Below are positions 18,267-26,152 of a stretch of 38,788 bases of DNA, piece by piece. This DNA is from Stenotrophomonas maltophilia (GTDB taxonomy: Bacteria; Pseudomonadota; Gammaproteobacteria; Xanthomonadales; Xanthomonadaceae). The stretch is from NCBI GenBank assembly GCA_002387845.1, contig DGLB01000066.1, positions 1 to 38,788 of the forward strand, written 5' to 3'. A program made the translations under genes and the position numbers. The number at the start of each line of letters is the position of its first letter. Position 1 is the stretch's first letter. The notes under the pieces are model-generated. The model was given only the letters and a program-made list of their open reading frames with translations. It was not told the DNA's origin and did not search any database.

Positions 18267-19627
18267 TGGCCAGAAACCGAACGACATTCAGTGGTCCTGA
18301 TCTGCTGACCGTGGATCGCGACCACCTGCGCCCGCTCGCCGAGCGCATGCGTCCGCAGACCCTGGATGAAATGGTCGGGCAGAAGCGCCTGCTCGCACCG
18401 GGCAGCGCATTGCGCCGTGCGGTGGAATCCGGGCACGTGCACTCGATGATCCTGTGGGGGCCGCCCGGCTGCGGCAAGACCACGCTGTCGCTGCTGCTGG
18501 CGCATTACGCCGATGCCGAGTTCCGCGCGATCTCGGCGGTGCTGTCCGGCCTGCCGGAGGTACGGCAGGTGCTGGCCGAGGCCGCGCAGCGCTTCGCAGA
18601 AGGCCGCCGCACCGTTTTGTTTGTCGACGAGGTGCATCGCTTCAACAAGGCCCAGCAGGATGCCTTCCTGCCCCATATCGAACGCGGCACGATCGTGTTC
18701 GTCGGGGCCACCACCGAAAACCCGTCATTCGAGCTGAATTCGGCGCTGCTTTCGCGCTGCCGCGTGCACGTGCTGGAAGCGGTGTCGCCGGCCGATGTGG
18801 TCGAGGCGCTGGACCGGGCGCTGCACGATACCGGGCGGGGGCTGGGCGCGGAACCGGTACAGGTCAGTGCGGAAGCGCTGCTGGAAATCGCCACCGCCGC
18901 CGATGGCGATGTGCGCCGGGCGCTGACCCTGCTGGAGATCGCGGCGGAACTGGCAGGTGGCGACGGCGGGGGGATCACCCCGGAAATGCTGCAGCAGGTG
19001 CTGGCCGACCGCACCCGCCGCTTCGACAAGGGCGGCGAACAGTTCTATGACCAGATCTCGGCGCTGCACAAGTCCGTGCGCAGCTCCAATCCCGATGCGG
19101 CGTTGTACTGGCTGACCCGGATGCTGGACGGAGGCTGCGACCCTGCGTACCTGGCGCGGCGCCTGACCCGGATGGCGATCGAAGACATCGGCCTGGCCGA
19201 CCCGCGCGCGCAGAGCATGGCGCTGGAAGCCTGGGACATCTACGAGCGGCTGGGCAGCCCCGAAGGCGAACTGGCCTTCGCGCAGCTGGTGCTTTACCTG
19301 GCCAGCACCGCCAAGTCCAATGCCGGCTACGCCGCCTTCAACCTGGCCAAGGCCGAGGTGCGCGAAACCGGCACCCAGGAGGTGCCGCTGCACCTGCGCA
19401 ACGCACCGACCAAGCTGATGAAAGAGCTGGGCTACGGCAAGACCTACCAGTACGACCATGATGCCGAGGGCGGCATCGCGCTGGACCAGACCGGTTTCCC
19501 GGATGCCATGGGCGAACGGGTGTACTACGAACCGGTGCCGCGCGGTCTGGAGATCAAGCTCAAGGAAAAGCTGGACCGGTTGCGTGCGGAACGCGCGCAG
19601 GCGCGTGCGGCGAAGCAGGGCCAATGA
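18266..19627 (+). CDS. rarA: Replication-associated recombination protein RarA (MgsA)
   Basis: A 453-residue AAA+ ATPase related to RuvB and clamp loaders, which acts at stalled replication forks and gaps. Walker A GPPGCGKT is at 65-72, Walker B is VLFVDEVHRFNKAQQDAFLP, sensor 1 is GATTENPSFELNSALLSRC, and the tetramerisation region FDKGGEQFYDQISALHKSVRSSNPDAALYWLTRML is highly conserved. The ATG at 18266 shares its A with the lolA stop. The crcB start overlaps the rarA stop, so lolA, rarA and crcB are translationally coupled. Confidence 0.97.
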   Translation: MARNRTTFSGPDLLTVDRDHLRPLAERMRPQTLDEMVGQKRLLAPGSALRRAVESGHVHSMILWGPPGCGKTTLSLLLAHYADAEFRAISAVLSGLPEVRQVLAEAAQRFAEGRRTVLFVDEVHRFNKAQQDAFLPHIERGTIVFVGATTENPSFELNSALLSRCRVHVLEAVSPADVVEALDRALHDTGRGLGAEPVQVSAEALLEIATAADGDVRRALTLLEIAAELAGGDGGGITPEMLQQVLADRTRRFDKGGEQFYDQISALHKSVRSSNPDAALYWLTRMLDGGCDPAYLARRLTRMAIEDIGLADPRAQSMALEAWDIYERLGSPEGELAFAQLVLYLASTAKSNAGYAAFNLAKAEVRETGTQEVPLHLRNAPTKLMKELGYGKTYQYDHDAEGGIALDQTGFPDAMGERVYYEPVPRGLEIKLKEKLDRLRAERAQARAAKQGQ

Positions 19628-20025
19628 ACCTGCTTCCGGGAGCCTGGTGGCAGCAGCTCGGGCTGGTGATGCTCGGCGGTGCGCTGGGCGCGTCGCTGCG
19701 CTTCATCATTGGCGATGCCATGTTGCGCCAGTTCGGTAGCGGCTTCCCCTGGGGGACGCTGACGGTCAACCTGATCGGTGCGTTTGCAGTCGGTTACGTG
19801 ATGGTCTGGCTGCAGACCAAGGGCGCGGCGGCCCCGTACTGGCGGGCCTTCATCATCGTGGGCATCATCGGTGGGCTGACCACGTTTTCGTCCATGATGC
19901 TCGAGGCGGTGTTGCTGGTCCGCAACGGGCATGGCTGGGTGATGCCGGTGTACCTGGCGGTCAGCCTGCTGGCGGGGTTCGTGCTGGTCTGGGCCGGGGC
20001 CCGGGTGGCCGAATCCAGTGCCTGA
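19624..20025 (+). CDS. crcB: Fluoride ion channel CrcB/Fluc
   Basis: A 133-residue protein with four membrane helices. The signature GGLTTFSS (83-90), a central-helix Asn in TLTVNLIGAF (Asn49) and the N-terminal GGALGASLRF are those of the dual-topology Fluc channels, which export fluoride as antiparallel dimers. Only one copy is present, fitting a homodimer. The ATG at 19624 overlaps the rarA stop by four bases. No fluoride riboswitch can be placed upstream because the gene sits directly against rarA. Confidence 0.95.
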   Translation: MNLLPGAWWQQLGLVMLGGALGASLRFIIGDAMLRQFGSGFPWGTLTVNLIGAFAVGYVMVWLQTKGAAAPYWRAFIIVGIIGGLTTFSSMMLEAVLLVRNGHGWVMPVYLAVSLLAGFVLVWAGARVAESSA

Positions 20026-20066
20026 CGTGGTATCTTTCGCGCCCCCGTTTTTCCTCCCGATCCGTC

Positions 20067-20339
20067 ATGCGTGATGAAGATGACCCCGGCACCCTGGAGC
20101 TGATGCTGCCGCGCAAGCGCGGTCGGCCGCCCACGTTCGGGTACGCGATGACCGACGCCCAGCGGGCCGCACGCTACCGCGCGCGCCGGGCCGGGCAGGC
20201 GGGGCACGCCGACGTGCGTACCTGCAGTGACATGGTGCTGCTGGACAAGATCCGTGCCTCGATCACGGCCAAGGATCCGGAACTGACAGGTTTTCTGGTG
20301 CACGTGCTGTGGCAGCGGTACCCGCTGCAGTTGAAGTAG
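20067..20339 (+). CDS. Small basic hypothetical protein with AT-hook-like motif
   Basis: A 90-residue open frame (MRDEDDPGTLELMLPRKRGRPPTFGYAMTD...). It has RKRGRPP, which resembles the AT-hook core RGRP, and then TDAQRAARYRARRAG, a pattern seen in small DNA-binding proteins of plasmids and phages. It ends LVHVLWQRYPLQLK. No function is known to me. The ATG is 41 bases after crcB, and the 3' end overlaps the end of the hybrid kinase on the other strand by 77 bases. The motif content and the tight position after crcB support a real gene, but the overlap leaves doubt about which reading is used at the end. Confidence 0.6.
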   Translation: MRDEDDPGTLELMLPRKRGRPPTFGYAMTDAQRAARYRARRAGQAGHADVRTCSDMVLLDKIRASITAKDPELTGFLVHVLWQRYPLQLK

Positions 20340-22626
20340 GGCAGCCGCGCGTCAGCAGTGCCAGTGCCGGGCGCAGGTAGCCCAGCAGGCGCTCCACTTC
20401 CAGCCAGTCGGCGGGCTCGTCCAGATCCAGTTCGTGCAGGTCCGAGGCGATGCCGGCCAGCGAGGGCTGCCCCAGCATGCGCAGCACGCCGGCCAGGCGG
20501 TGGGCGTGATGACGCAGGCGCTTGCCGTCGTGGGCCCGCAGCGCGTCGCTGATCGCCTGCTGCTCTTCCAGCACGGCCCGCAGATAGTGCAGCCACATCG
20601 GATCGTCGCCGGTCATTGGTGACGGGTCCGGAACGGCCCCAAAGGTCCCGCCCAGCCCCAGCACCGACAGCAACTGGCGGGTGTCCAGCGGCTTGTAAAG
20701 CACCGCATCCATGCCGCAGTCCCGGCAGCGCTGCACATGCGCCGGTGCATCGTTGGCGGACAGTGCCACCAGCATGGCCGGTGGACGCTGCTGCTCCTGT
20801 TCCTGCCGGCGCAGCAGCTTGGCCAGTTCGTAGCCGCTGATGTCGCCCAGCACACAGTCCAGCAGCACCATCCCGCAGGGCTCGCTGGCCTGGATCTGCA
20901 GTGCGGCAGGGGCATCGGCCGCCGTGCTGACCGAAGCGCCCAGCGCCGCCAGCTGCCGGCTGACCACGGTGCGGTTGAGCGCATGATCCTCGACCAGCAG
21001 CAGCGAGCGCCCGGCCAGGGGTTGCCCCACCGGTCCGCTGTCGGGTGCTTCGATGGCCACCGGCAGATGGACCTCGAAACTGCTGCCGTGGTCGGGCACG
21101 CTGCAAAGCCGCAGTTGCCCGCCCAGCGCCTTGACCAGATCGTTGCAGATCGACAGCCCCAGCCCGGAGCCGCCGACCCGGCGCGCGTCGGGATCATGTG
21201 CCTGTGCGAACGGCATGAACACGGCCTGCTGCTGGTCCGGGCGAATGCCGATACCGGTATCGTGGACGCCCAGCACCAGGGTGGCGCGCTCGGGTTCCAG
21301 CTGCAGCTCCAGCAGGATCTCGACGCTGCCATGGTCGGTGAACTTCAGCGCATTGCCGAGCAGATTGTTCAACACCTGACGCAACGCGTCGGCATCCAGC
21401 CACATGCGCGGGAGCGGGTCGGTGAGTTGACGCAGGGTGAGGATGAGGCCTTTGTCCTCCGCGGCGGGGCGGTGCGCCGACGCGCACTCCAGCGCCAGCT
21501 GCCGCATGTCCTGCCAGGCCTGGCGCGGCTGGTACTCACCGGCGGCCATGCGCGAGTAGTCCAACGCATGCCCCAGCAGCTGGCGCAACCCGGTGCCGGC
21601 GACGCGTGCGGCATTGACCAGTTGCTGCTGGCCCTTGTCCAGGCCGGACTGGTGCAGCAGGTCCACCGAGGTCACCAGTGCCTGCGCGGCATTGCGGACC
21701 TCATGGCTCATCATGGCGATGAACCTGGCCTGCTGGCGCTCGCTGCGCTTTGCGGCCTGCTGGGTGCGGCGCAGCCAGAACCCGGCGGCGAGCATCAGCA
21801 GCAGGGTCAACCCCGTGGTCGCCAGTTCCCAGCGGAAGTGCTGCGACAGCACCGCAAGCGACGGTCCGCTGAAGTACGTGGCGCGGGTCCAGCGCTGCAT
21901 CAACTGGGCATGCTCCTGCGGGCTGATGGAGCGCATCGCCTGATGGATCTGGTCCAGCAGTGCATGGTCCTGCTGCCGGACGACCAGGTGCAGGCTGCCA
22001 GGCAGATTGCCCGGAGCCCCGTGCAGCAGCAGGCTGTCGCCATGATCGCGGCGAACCAGGGGGCGCATGGCCACGTCCAGTTCCAATGCGACGTCGGCGA
22101 CCCCGGTTTCCACCGCGGCCAGCGCCTCGCGCAGCGTAGGCACCGCCATGGTCTGCAGGTGCGGGTGGTAGCTGGCCAGCCATTCGGCGTAGCGGCTGCC
22201 ACCGATCACGGCGATACGGCGCAGATGGCCAAGCTCGGGCGGATTGGGATGGGTGTGCCGGCTGGCCAGCAGGGCCTGGCCGCGGTAGTAGGCCGGCGAG
22301 GCGACCAGGGTGTTGCAGGGGGCGCCTTCCAACCCGCCCAGCAGCAACATCAGGTCGGCCTGTCCGTCACACAGGGCCTGCAGGGCTGCGCGGGACGATT
22401 CTACGCGCAGCTCGCGGAAGCTCAGTCCTGTTTCGTGGCTCACCAGCTCCGCATAACCGCTGACCAGGTTGGCATCGCGTGCGGCACGTGTTTCCGGGGC
22501 AAGCAGGCGATGTTGCGAAGGATCGGCGGCTACACGGATCAGGCGCGGGCCGTCCGTGGCCTGCGCCGTGAACGCCAGCAACCCTGCTGCAAGCAGCGCC
22601 AGCCTTCGGCGTCGTACCGTTCTCAC
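20263..22626 (-). CDS. BvgS-like hybrid sensor histidine kinase with receiver and Hpt domains
   Basis: A 787-residue phosphorelay kinase. After a signal or anchor segment (1-22) comes a periplasmic solute-binding-like domain (about 25-255), a membrane helix (268-285), and a HisKA domain with His308 in the unusual H-box SHEVRNAAQ. The ATPase has N-box LNNLLGNALKFT, DTGIGI and GSGLGLSI. A receiver follows (540-655; Asp590 in VLLDCVLGD, Lys645), then an Hpt domain with His709 in AHRLAG. This layout (Venus-flytrap input, His-Asp-His relay) is that of BvgS and EvgS. The start is the GTG at 22626 overlapping the regulator stop (GTGA). No PAS domain was seen between membrane and kinase, unlike BvgS itself. 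Its ligand is unknown. Confidence 0.9.
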   Translation of the reverse strand: MRTVRRRRLALLAAGLLAFTAQATDGPRLIRVAADPSQHRLLAPETRAARDANLVSGYAELVSHETGLSFRELRVESSRAALQALCDGQADLMLLLGGLEGAPCNTLVASPAYYRGQALLASRHTHPNPPELGHLRRIAVIGGSRYAEWLASYHPHLQTMAVPTLREALAAVETGVADVALELDVAMRPLVRRDHGDSLLLHGAPGNLPGSLHLVVRQQDHALLDQIHQAMRSISPQEHAQLMQRWTRATYFSGPSLAVLSQHFRWELATTGLTLLLMLAAGFWLRRTQQAAKRSERQQARFIAMMSHEVRNAAQALVTSVDLLHQSGLDKGQQQLVNAARVAGTGLRQLLGHALDYSRMAAGEYQPRQAWQDMRQLALECASAHRPAAEDKGLILTLRQLTDPLPRMWLDADALRQVLNNLLGNALKFTDHGSVEILLELQLEPERATLVLGVHDTGIGIRPDQQQAVFMPFAQAHDPDARRVGGSGLGLSICNDLVKALGGQLRLCSVPDHGSSFEVHLPVAIEAPDSGPVGQPLAGRSLLLVEDHALNRTVVSRQLAALGASVSTAADAPAALQIQASEPCGMVLLDCVLGDISGYELAKLLRRQEQEQQRPPAMLVALSANDAPAHVQRCRDCGMDAVLYKPLDTRQLLSVLGLGGTFGAVPDPSPMTGDDPMWLHYLRAVLEEQQAISDALRAHDGKRLRHHAHRLAGVLRMLGQPSLAGIASDLHELDLDEPADWLEVERLLGYLRPALALLTRGCPTSTAAGTAATARAPENLSVPDPWP

Positions 22627-23282
22627 AGCACCGCCAGCTGATGGCGCAGCGTGAACAGGTCGCGGTCGGTGCGCAGGCCCAGCTTGCGGAACGCGGCGTG
22701 CTTCTGCGTGCTGATGGTCTTGATGCTGCGGTTGCGCACGGCGGCGATCTCGGTGACGGTCATGCCACTCAGGCACAGCTGCAGCACCTCGCGCTCGCTG
22801 GGGGTCAGCCGGTGCTCGGCGTGCTCGTCGCGATACCCCTCGGGCAGGTGGATGTGACCGGCCGCCACCCGACCGACCGCGCGCGCCAGTTCTTCCAGTG
22901 ACTGGCTCTTGGACACCACGCCGGCGGCACCGGCGGCGATGGTGTTGGAAATCATCACATGGTGCACGTTGGCCGAGAACATCAGCAGGCGCACGAGTGG
23001 GAACCGCCGACGCAGCATGCGCAGCAGCTCCATGCCCTGCAGGTCGCCTTCGGCCAGGGCGTAGTCGATGACCGCCACATCGACCTTGCAGCGGGCCAGC
23101 GTGGCAATCAGCGCGCTGCTGCGTGCATGATTGCCCACCACTTCCAACCGCTTGTTGGTGGATAGATGGACACAACTGCCGTGCCGGACCACATCGTGAT
23201 CATCGAGCAGGGCGATCTTGAGAACGGACGGAAGGCAGTTTCCGCACACGGGACCTGGATGGCGTTTTGACAAGGGAGGCAC
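22623..23282 (-). CDS. LuxR-family response regulator, RcsB/BvgA-like
   Basis: A regulator of up to 219 residues. The receiver domain has the acidic pair at 27-28 (LLDDHDVVRHG), phospho-acceptor Asp73 in VIDYALAEGD, and Lys125. The NarL/LuxR helix-turn-helix spans about 158-215; LTPSEREVLQL and VTEIAAVRNRSIKTISTQKHAAFRKLG resemble RcsB. It is the partner of the hybrid kinase, with which it is translationally coupled. The start is uncertain: the GTG at 23282 gives about 20 residues ahead of the receiver, and a later GTG would remove 11 of them. A palindrome resembling the Rcs box lies 68-81 bases upstream of 23282, so autoregulation is possible. Confidence 0.9.
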   Translation of the reverse strand: MPPLSKRHPGPVCGNCLPSVLKIALLDDHDVVRHGSCVHLSTNKRLEVVGNHARSSALIATLARCKVDVAVIDYALAEGDLQGMELLRMLRRRFPLVRLLMFSANVHHVMISNTIAAGAAGVVSKSQSLEELARAVGRVAAGHIHLPEGYRDEHAEHRLTPSEREVLQLCLSGMTVTEIAAVRNRSIKTISTQKHAAFRKLGLRTDRDLFTLRHQLAVL

Positions 23283-23349
23283 GCAATCGTGGGATTTGCG
23301 CCATTCTCACTGCTTCAACGCGCGACAAGGTTCTTCTGACAACAGATTA

Positions 23350-23363
23350 GGATGATTCCTATA
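23350..23363. promoter_or_regulatory. Rcs-box-like palindrome upstream of the response regulator
   Basis: TAGGATGATTCCTA (TAGGA-TGAT-TCCTA) matches 11 of 14 positions of the enterobacterial RcsAB box TAAGAATATTCCTA. It lies upstream of an RcsB-like regulator gene. Binding is inferred, not shown. Confidence 0.4.
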
Positions 23364-23366
23364 AGC

Positions 23367-23382
23367 GACGCAGGCGTCGCAG
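23367..23382 (-). terminator. Hairpin between the LysR and response regulator genes
   Basis: GCGACGC-AG-GCGTCGC is a perfect 7-bp stem 74 bases after the LysR stop on minus, followed by a short TTAT. It may be a weak terminator separating the two minus-strand units. Confidence 0.35.
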
Positions 23383-23455
23383 CCGTTTCATCCATCCGCA
23401 GTGGAACGTCGCTTTTTCAATCAACCGCGCTCAGCGTCCCGGCCGGGCGATGGTC

Positions 23456-24337
23456 TCAGCGCTGTCCGCGATCCAGCAGCCGCGCAAACTGTGCGGCAAG
23501 GTCGAGGATGATCGGCTCGGCCGCGGGTCGATGCAGCAGTGCAATCTCGAAACCCTCCATGGGTGGCAATCCCTGGCGCGTGCCCAGCACGCGATGGTCG
23601 CGGGTGACGGCGCGGGCCGGCAGCAGGCTGATGCCCATGCCATCGGCCACCGCGCCCTGGATGCCACTGAGGCTGGAACTGGTGAAGCTGATTCGCCAGC
23701 GCCGGTCCAGCTGCTCCATTGCCGCGATCAACTCATCCCGGTACAGGCCGCGCGGCGGGAACGTGACCAGCGGCACCGGATCCTCCTGCAGGCGCGGAGA
23801 GCGTGCGCTGTCCACCCAGCGCATCGGTTCCGGCCAGCACGCCATGGCGGGCCGGCTGGCGCGGCGCTGCTTGACCAGGGCCAGGTCAAGCTCGCCCTGG
23901 TCGAAGGCGTGTGCCAGGTCGCGGCTGAGGCCACTGGTCACTTCCAGTTTCACGTGCGGGTGGCGGCGATTGAAACGGCCAAGCAGGGTGCTGGTGCGGC
24001 GGCTGACGAAGTCTTCCGGCACGCCGAGGCGGACCGTGAGCGCCACCGTGGCACCGGCCAGAGCCTCGCGCATCTGGTCGTTGAGCGCCAGCATCTGCCG
24101 CGCGATGCCGAGCAGTGCATGACCGGCATCGGTCGGATGCACATCGCGATTGGCGCGGACCAGCAACGGCCGGCCGGCCATGTCCTCCAGCCGCCGGATC
24201 TGCTGGCTGACCGTGCTCTGGGTGGAATGCAGGCGTGCGGCCGCCGTGGTGAAACTGCCGCAGTCGGCCACCATCACCATCGCCCGCAGCAGATCCAGAT
24301 CGAACAACGTGCGGGAAGAACGGGCGCGGGCGGTCAC
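23456..24337 (-). CDS. LysR-family transcriptional regulator
   Basis: A 293-residue regulator. The N-terminal winged helix-turn-helix (about 12-71) has the family signature FTTAAARLHSTQSTVSQQIRRLE and the following GRPLLVR. The C-terminal two-lobed ligand-binding domain starts near 92 (TVRLGVPEDFVSRR) and contains LDLALVK and GAVADGMGISLLP. The start is a GTG at 24337 that overlaps the stop of the WYL regulator (GTGA), so the two regulators are co-expressed. LysR proteins usually act on a divergent neighbour, but none is adjacent here, so the target is unknown. Confidence 0.93.
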   Translation of the reverse strand: MTARARSSRTLFDLDLLRAMVMVADCGSFTTAAARLHSTQSTVSQQIRRLEDMAGRPLLVRANRDVHPTDAGHALLGIARQMLALNDQMREALAGATVALTVRLGVPEDFVSRRTSTLLGRFNRRHPHVKLEVTSGLSRDLAHAFDQGELDLALVKQRRASRPAMACWPEPMRWVDSARSPRLQEDPVPLVTFPPRGLYRDELIAAMEQLDRRWRISFTSSSLSGIQGAVADGMGISLLPARAVTRDHRVLGTRQGLPPMEGFEIALLHRPAAEPIILDLAAQFARLLDRGQR

Positions 24338-25332
24338 GATGGCTTCCGGCGGACGGGCGGGGCAGGCGGCCCAGCATACGCCACCCCACGCAGCAGGCGC
24401 GCACTGGTGTCGCGTAGATGTTGCTGCAGCTCTGGCGGGCCCAGCACCTCGAACTCCACTTCAAGCATGATCAGCCAGATCTCCAGCAGTCCGGGCGCGT
24501 ACCCGGTGCAGCGCAGCAGGCAGCTGTCGGCGGTGCGCGGCTCCAGTGCGCCCAGGCTCGCCGGTATGCGCTGGCGCATGGCGGCCAGTGGCGCGTGCAG
24601 CACCACCTGTGCCTCCACTGCGTGGCTGGGCAGGGCGAGAATCTGTTTCACGTAACGGCCGAGGTCGCCGTCGCCGGGCGACGGACGCGGTCGGAAATGC
24701 GCGCCGACCTGCGGCAATGCGGTGATGCGGTCGATGCGGAAGGTGCGCCAGTCCTGCCGCGTGGTGTCCCACGCCACCAGGTACCAGCGACGCTCTGCCT
24801 GGACCACGCCCTGCGGTTCCACCTGGCGATGGCTGTCCACGCCATTGCGGTCGGCGTAATCGAAACGCAGCTGCAACTGGTCGCGGCACGCGGCGGCCAA
24901 GGTGCCCAGCAGCGCGGCGTCGACCACCGGGCCGCCGGGATGGGTTGGCACGATGGCGGTGCGCAGTGCATCCAGCCGGCGCCGCAGGCGCAGCGGCATC
25001 ACCTGTTCCAGTTTGACCAGCGCGGTGATGACCGTCTGCTCGATGCCGCTGATGGTGCCGGTGACGGCGGTACGCAGTGCCAGCGCGGTCGCCAGCGCTT
25101 CCTCGTCGTCGAGCAGCAACGGTGGCAATGCTCTGCCGGCGCGAAACGCGTATCCACCGGCCACGCCGCTGCTGGCCTGGATCGGGTAACCGAGTTCGCG
25201 CAGGCGATCGATGTCACGCCGAAGCGTGCGTGCATGCACGCCCATCTCGATGGCCAGCGCGGGGCCGGCCCAGTGCGGGCGTGACTGCAGCAGCGAGAGC
25301 AGGCGAAGCAGGCGGGATGAGGTGGTCAGCAT
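24334..25332 (-). CDS. WYL-domain transcriptional regulator (YafY type)
   Basis: A 332-residue protein with an N-terminal DeoR-like helix-turn-helix (about 3-58: RLLRLLSLLQSRPHWAGPALA, then ARTLRRDIDRLRELGYPI), the GGYAF-x-LPPLLLDDEEALA linker, and a WYL domain (about 138-225) with EPQGVVQAERRWYLVAWDTTRQDWRTFRIDRI. WYL domains sense small ligands or nucleic acids. The ATG at 25332 is preferred over an upstream extension because the helix-turn-helix begins there. It is divergent from a glutathione S-transferase gene with a palindrome between them, a pairing that suggests it controls both itself and the transferase. Confidence 0.93.
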   Translation of the reverse strand: MLTTSSRLLRLLSLLQSRPHWAGPALAIEMGVHARTLRRDIDRLRELGYPIQASSGVAGGYAFRAGRALPPLLLDDEEALATALALRTAVTGTISGIEQTVITALVKLEQVMPLRLRRRLDALRTAIVPTHPGGPVVDAALLGTLAAACRDQLQLRFDYADRNGVDSHRQVEPQGVVQAERRWYLVAWDTTRQDWRTFRIDRITALPQVGAHFRPRPSPGDGDLGRYVKQILALPSHAVEAQVVLHAPLAAMRQRIPASLGALEPRTADSCLLRCTGYAPGLLEIWLIMLEVEFEVLGPPELQQHLRDTSARLLRGVAYAGPPAPPVRRKPS

Positions 25333-25355
25333 GGGCGCAGGATCGCTGCGATCGA

Positions 25356-25370
25356 GGACAGGAACTGTCC
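25356..25370. promoter_or_regulatory. Candidate operator between WYL regulator and GST
   Basis: GGACAG-GAA-CTGTCC is a perfect 6-3-6 inverted repeat in the 115-base divergent region. It is the natural candidate for the WYL regulator's binding site. Confidence 0.5.
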
Positions 25371-25447
25371 GCAATGGTCGCTAGCCTGTGTCCATGGTGC
25401 AAGCCCTCCCGGCGGCACCCGACGTCCCTCAACACAAAGGAATGCAC

Positions 25448-26053
25448 ATGTCCCTGGTCTTCTATTGGCATCCCATGTCCAGCGCCACGCCGATTGCCTG
25501 CGCGCTGGCGGAACTGGCCGTCCCCCACGACCGTGTCCGCATCGACATCCGCAATGGTGAGCAGCGCACGCCGGAATACCTGGCGATCAATCCGAATGGC
25601 AAAGTGCCGTGCCTGGTCGTGGATGGCACGCCGATCTTCGAGGCGCTGGCCATCCATCTGTGGCTGGGCGCGCGCTTCGGTGTTGCGCAGGGCCTGTGGC
25701 CGGGCGAAGGCACGCCCGAACGGCTGCAGGCCATGTCGTGGTGCGCCTGGTCGTATGTGACCTACGGTCCGGCGATCAACCGGCTGCGCCTGAGCAGCAG
25801 CGAAGGCGAGCTTCAGAATGCCGTCCACGCCGATGCGGCACGTGCACTGGTGAAGGAACTGCTGGACATTCTGGAGGCGCGGCTCGGTGCCCAGGACTGG
25901 ATGGTGGGCGAGGCTTATTCGCTGGTTGACCTGGTCGTGGCGCAGGTCGTGGGCTATGGCGTGTATGTGGGCGCACGCGTGGATGGCCACCCGGCGGTGG
26001 CGCGCTGGCTGGGCCAGGTCATGGCGCGGCCGGCGATGCAGGCGGACGCCTGA
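25448..26053 (+). CDS. Glutathione S-transferase family protein
   Basis: A 201-residue cytosolic protein. The thioredoxin-like N-terminal domain (about 1-76) has FYWHPMSSATPIACALAELAVPHD, the cis-proline loop GKVPCLVVDG with Pro at about residue 56, and FEALAIHLWLG, where the family binds the gamma-glutamyl part of glutathione (usually an E-S pair; here E-A). The helical C-terminal domain follows, with GEAYSLVDLVVAQVVGYG. Substrates are likely electrophiles but cannot be named. The ATG at 25448 has AAAGGA (25436-25441) at ideal spacing; the ATG at 25442 is too close. Probably repressed by the divergent WYL regulator. Confidence 0.92.
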   Translation: MSLVFYWHPMSSATPIACALAELAVPHDRVRIDIRNGEQRTPEYLAINPNGKVPCLVVDGTPIFEALAIHLWLGARFGVAQGLWPGEGTPERLQAMSWCAWSYVTYGPAINRLRLSSSEGELQNAVHADAARALVKELLDILEARLGAQDWMVGEAYSLVDLVVAQVVGYGVYVGARVDGHPAVARWLGQVMARPAMQADA

Positions 26054-26107
26054 GCATCATGCAGATAATGAATGGCTGGCATGGTGAAATTTAACTGGTG
26101 AATGGAT

Positions 26108-26142
26108 ACCCCTGCGCCGTAAGGTGCAGGGGTCTTCCCTTT
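26108..26142 (+). terminator. Hairpin terminator after GST
   Basis: ACCCCTGC (26108-26115) pairs with GCAGGGGT (26126-26133), then CTTCCCTTT. It lies 55 bases after the GST stop and ends just before the amidohydrolase start, so it could also act as a leader hairpin for that gene. Confidence 0.55.
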
Positions 26143-26152
26143 GCGACCTGCC

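Noticed and set aside
20737..22641. Long plus-strand open frame opposite the hybrid kinase
   Set aside because: The kinase motifs on minus are complete and in order; this frame has none.
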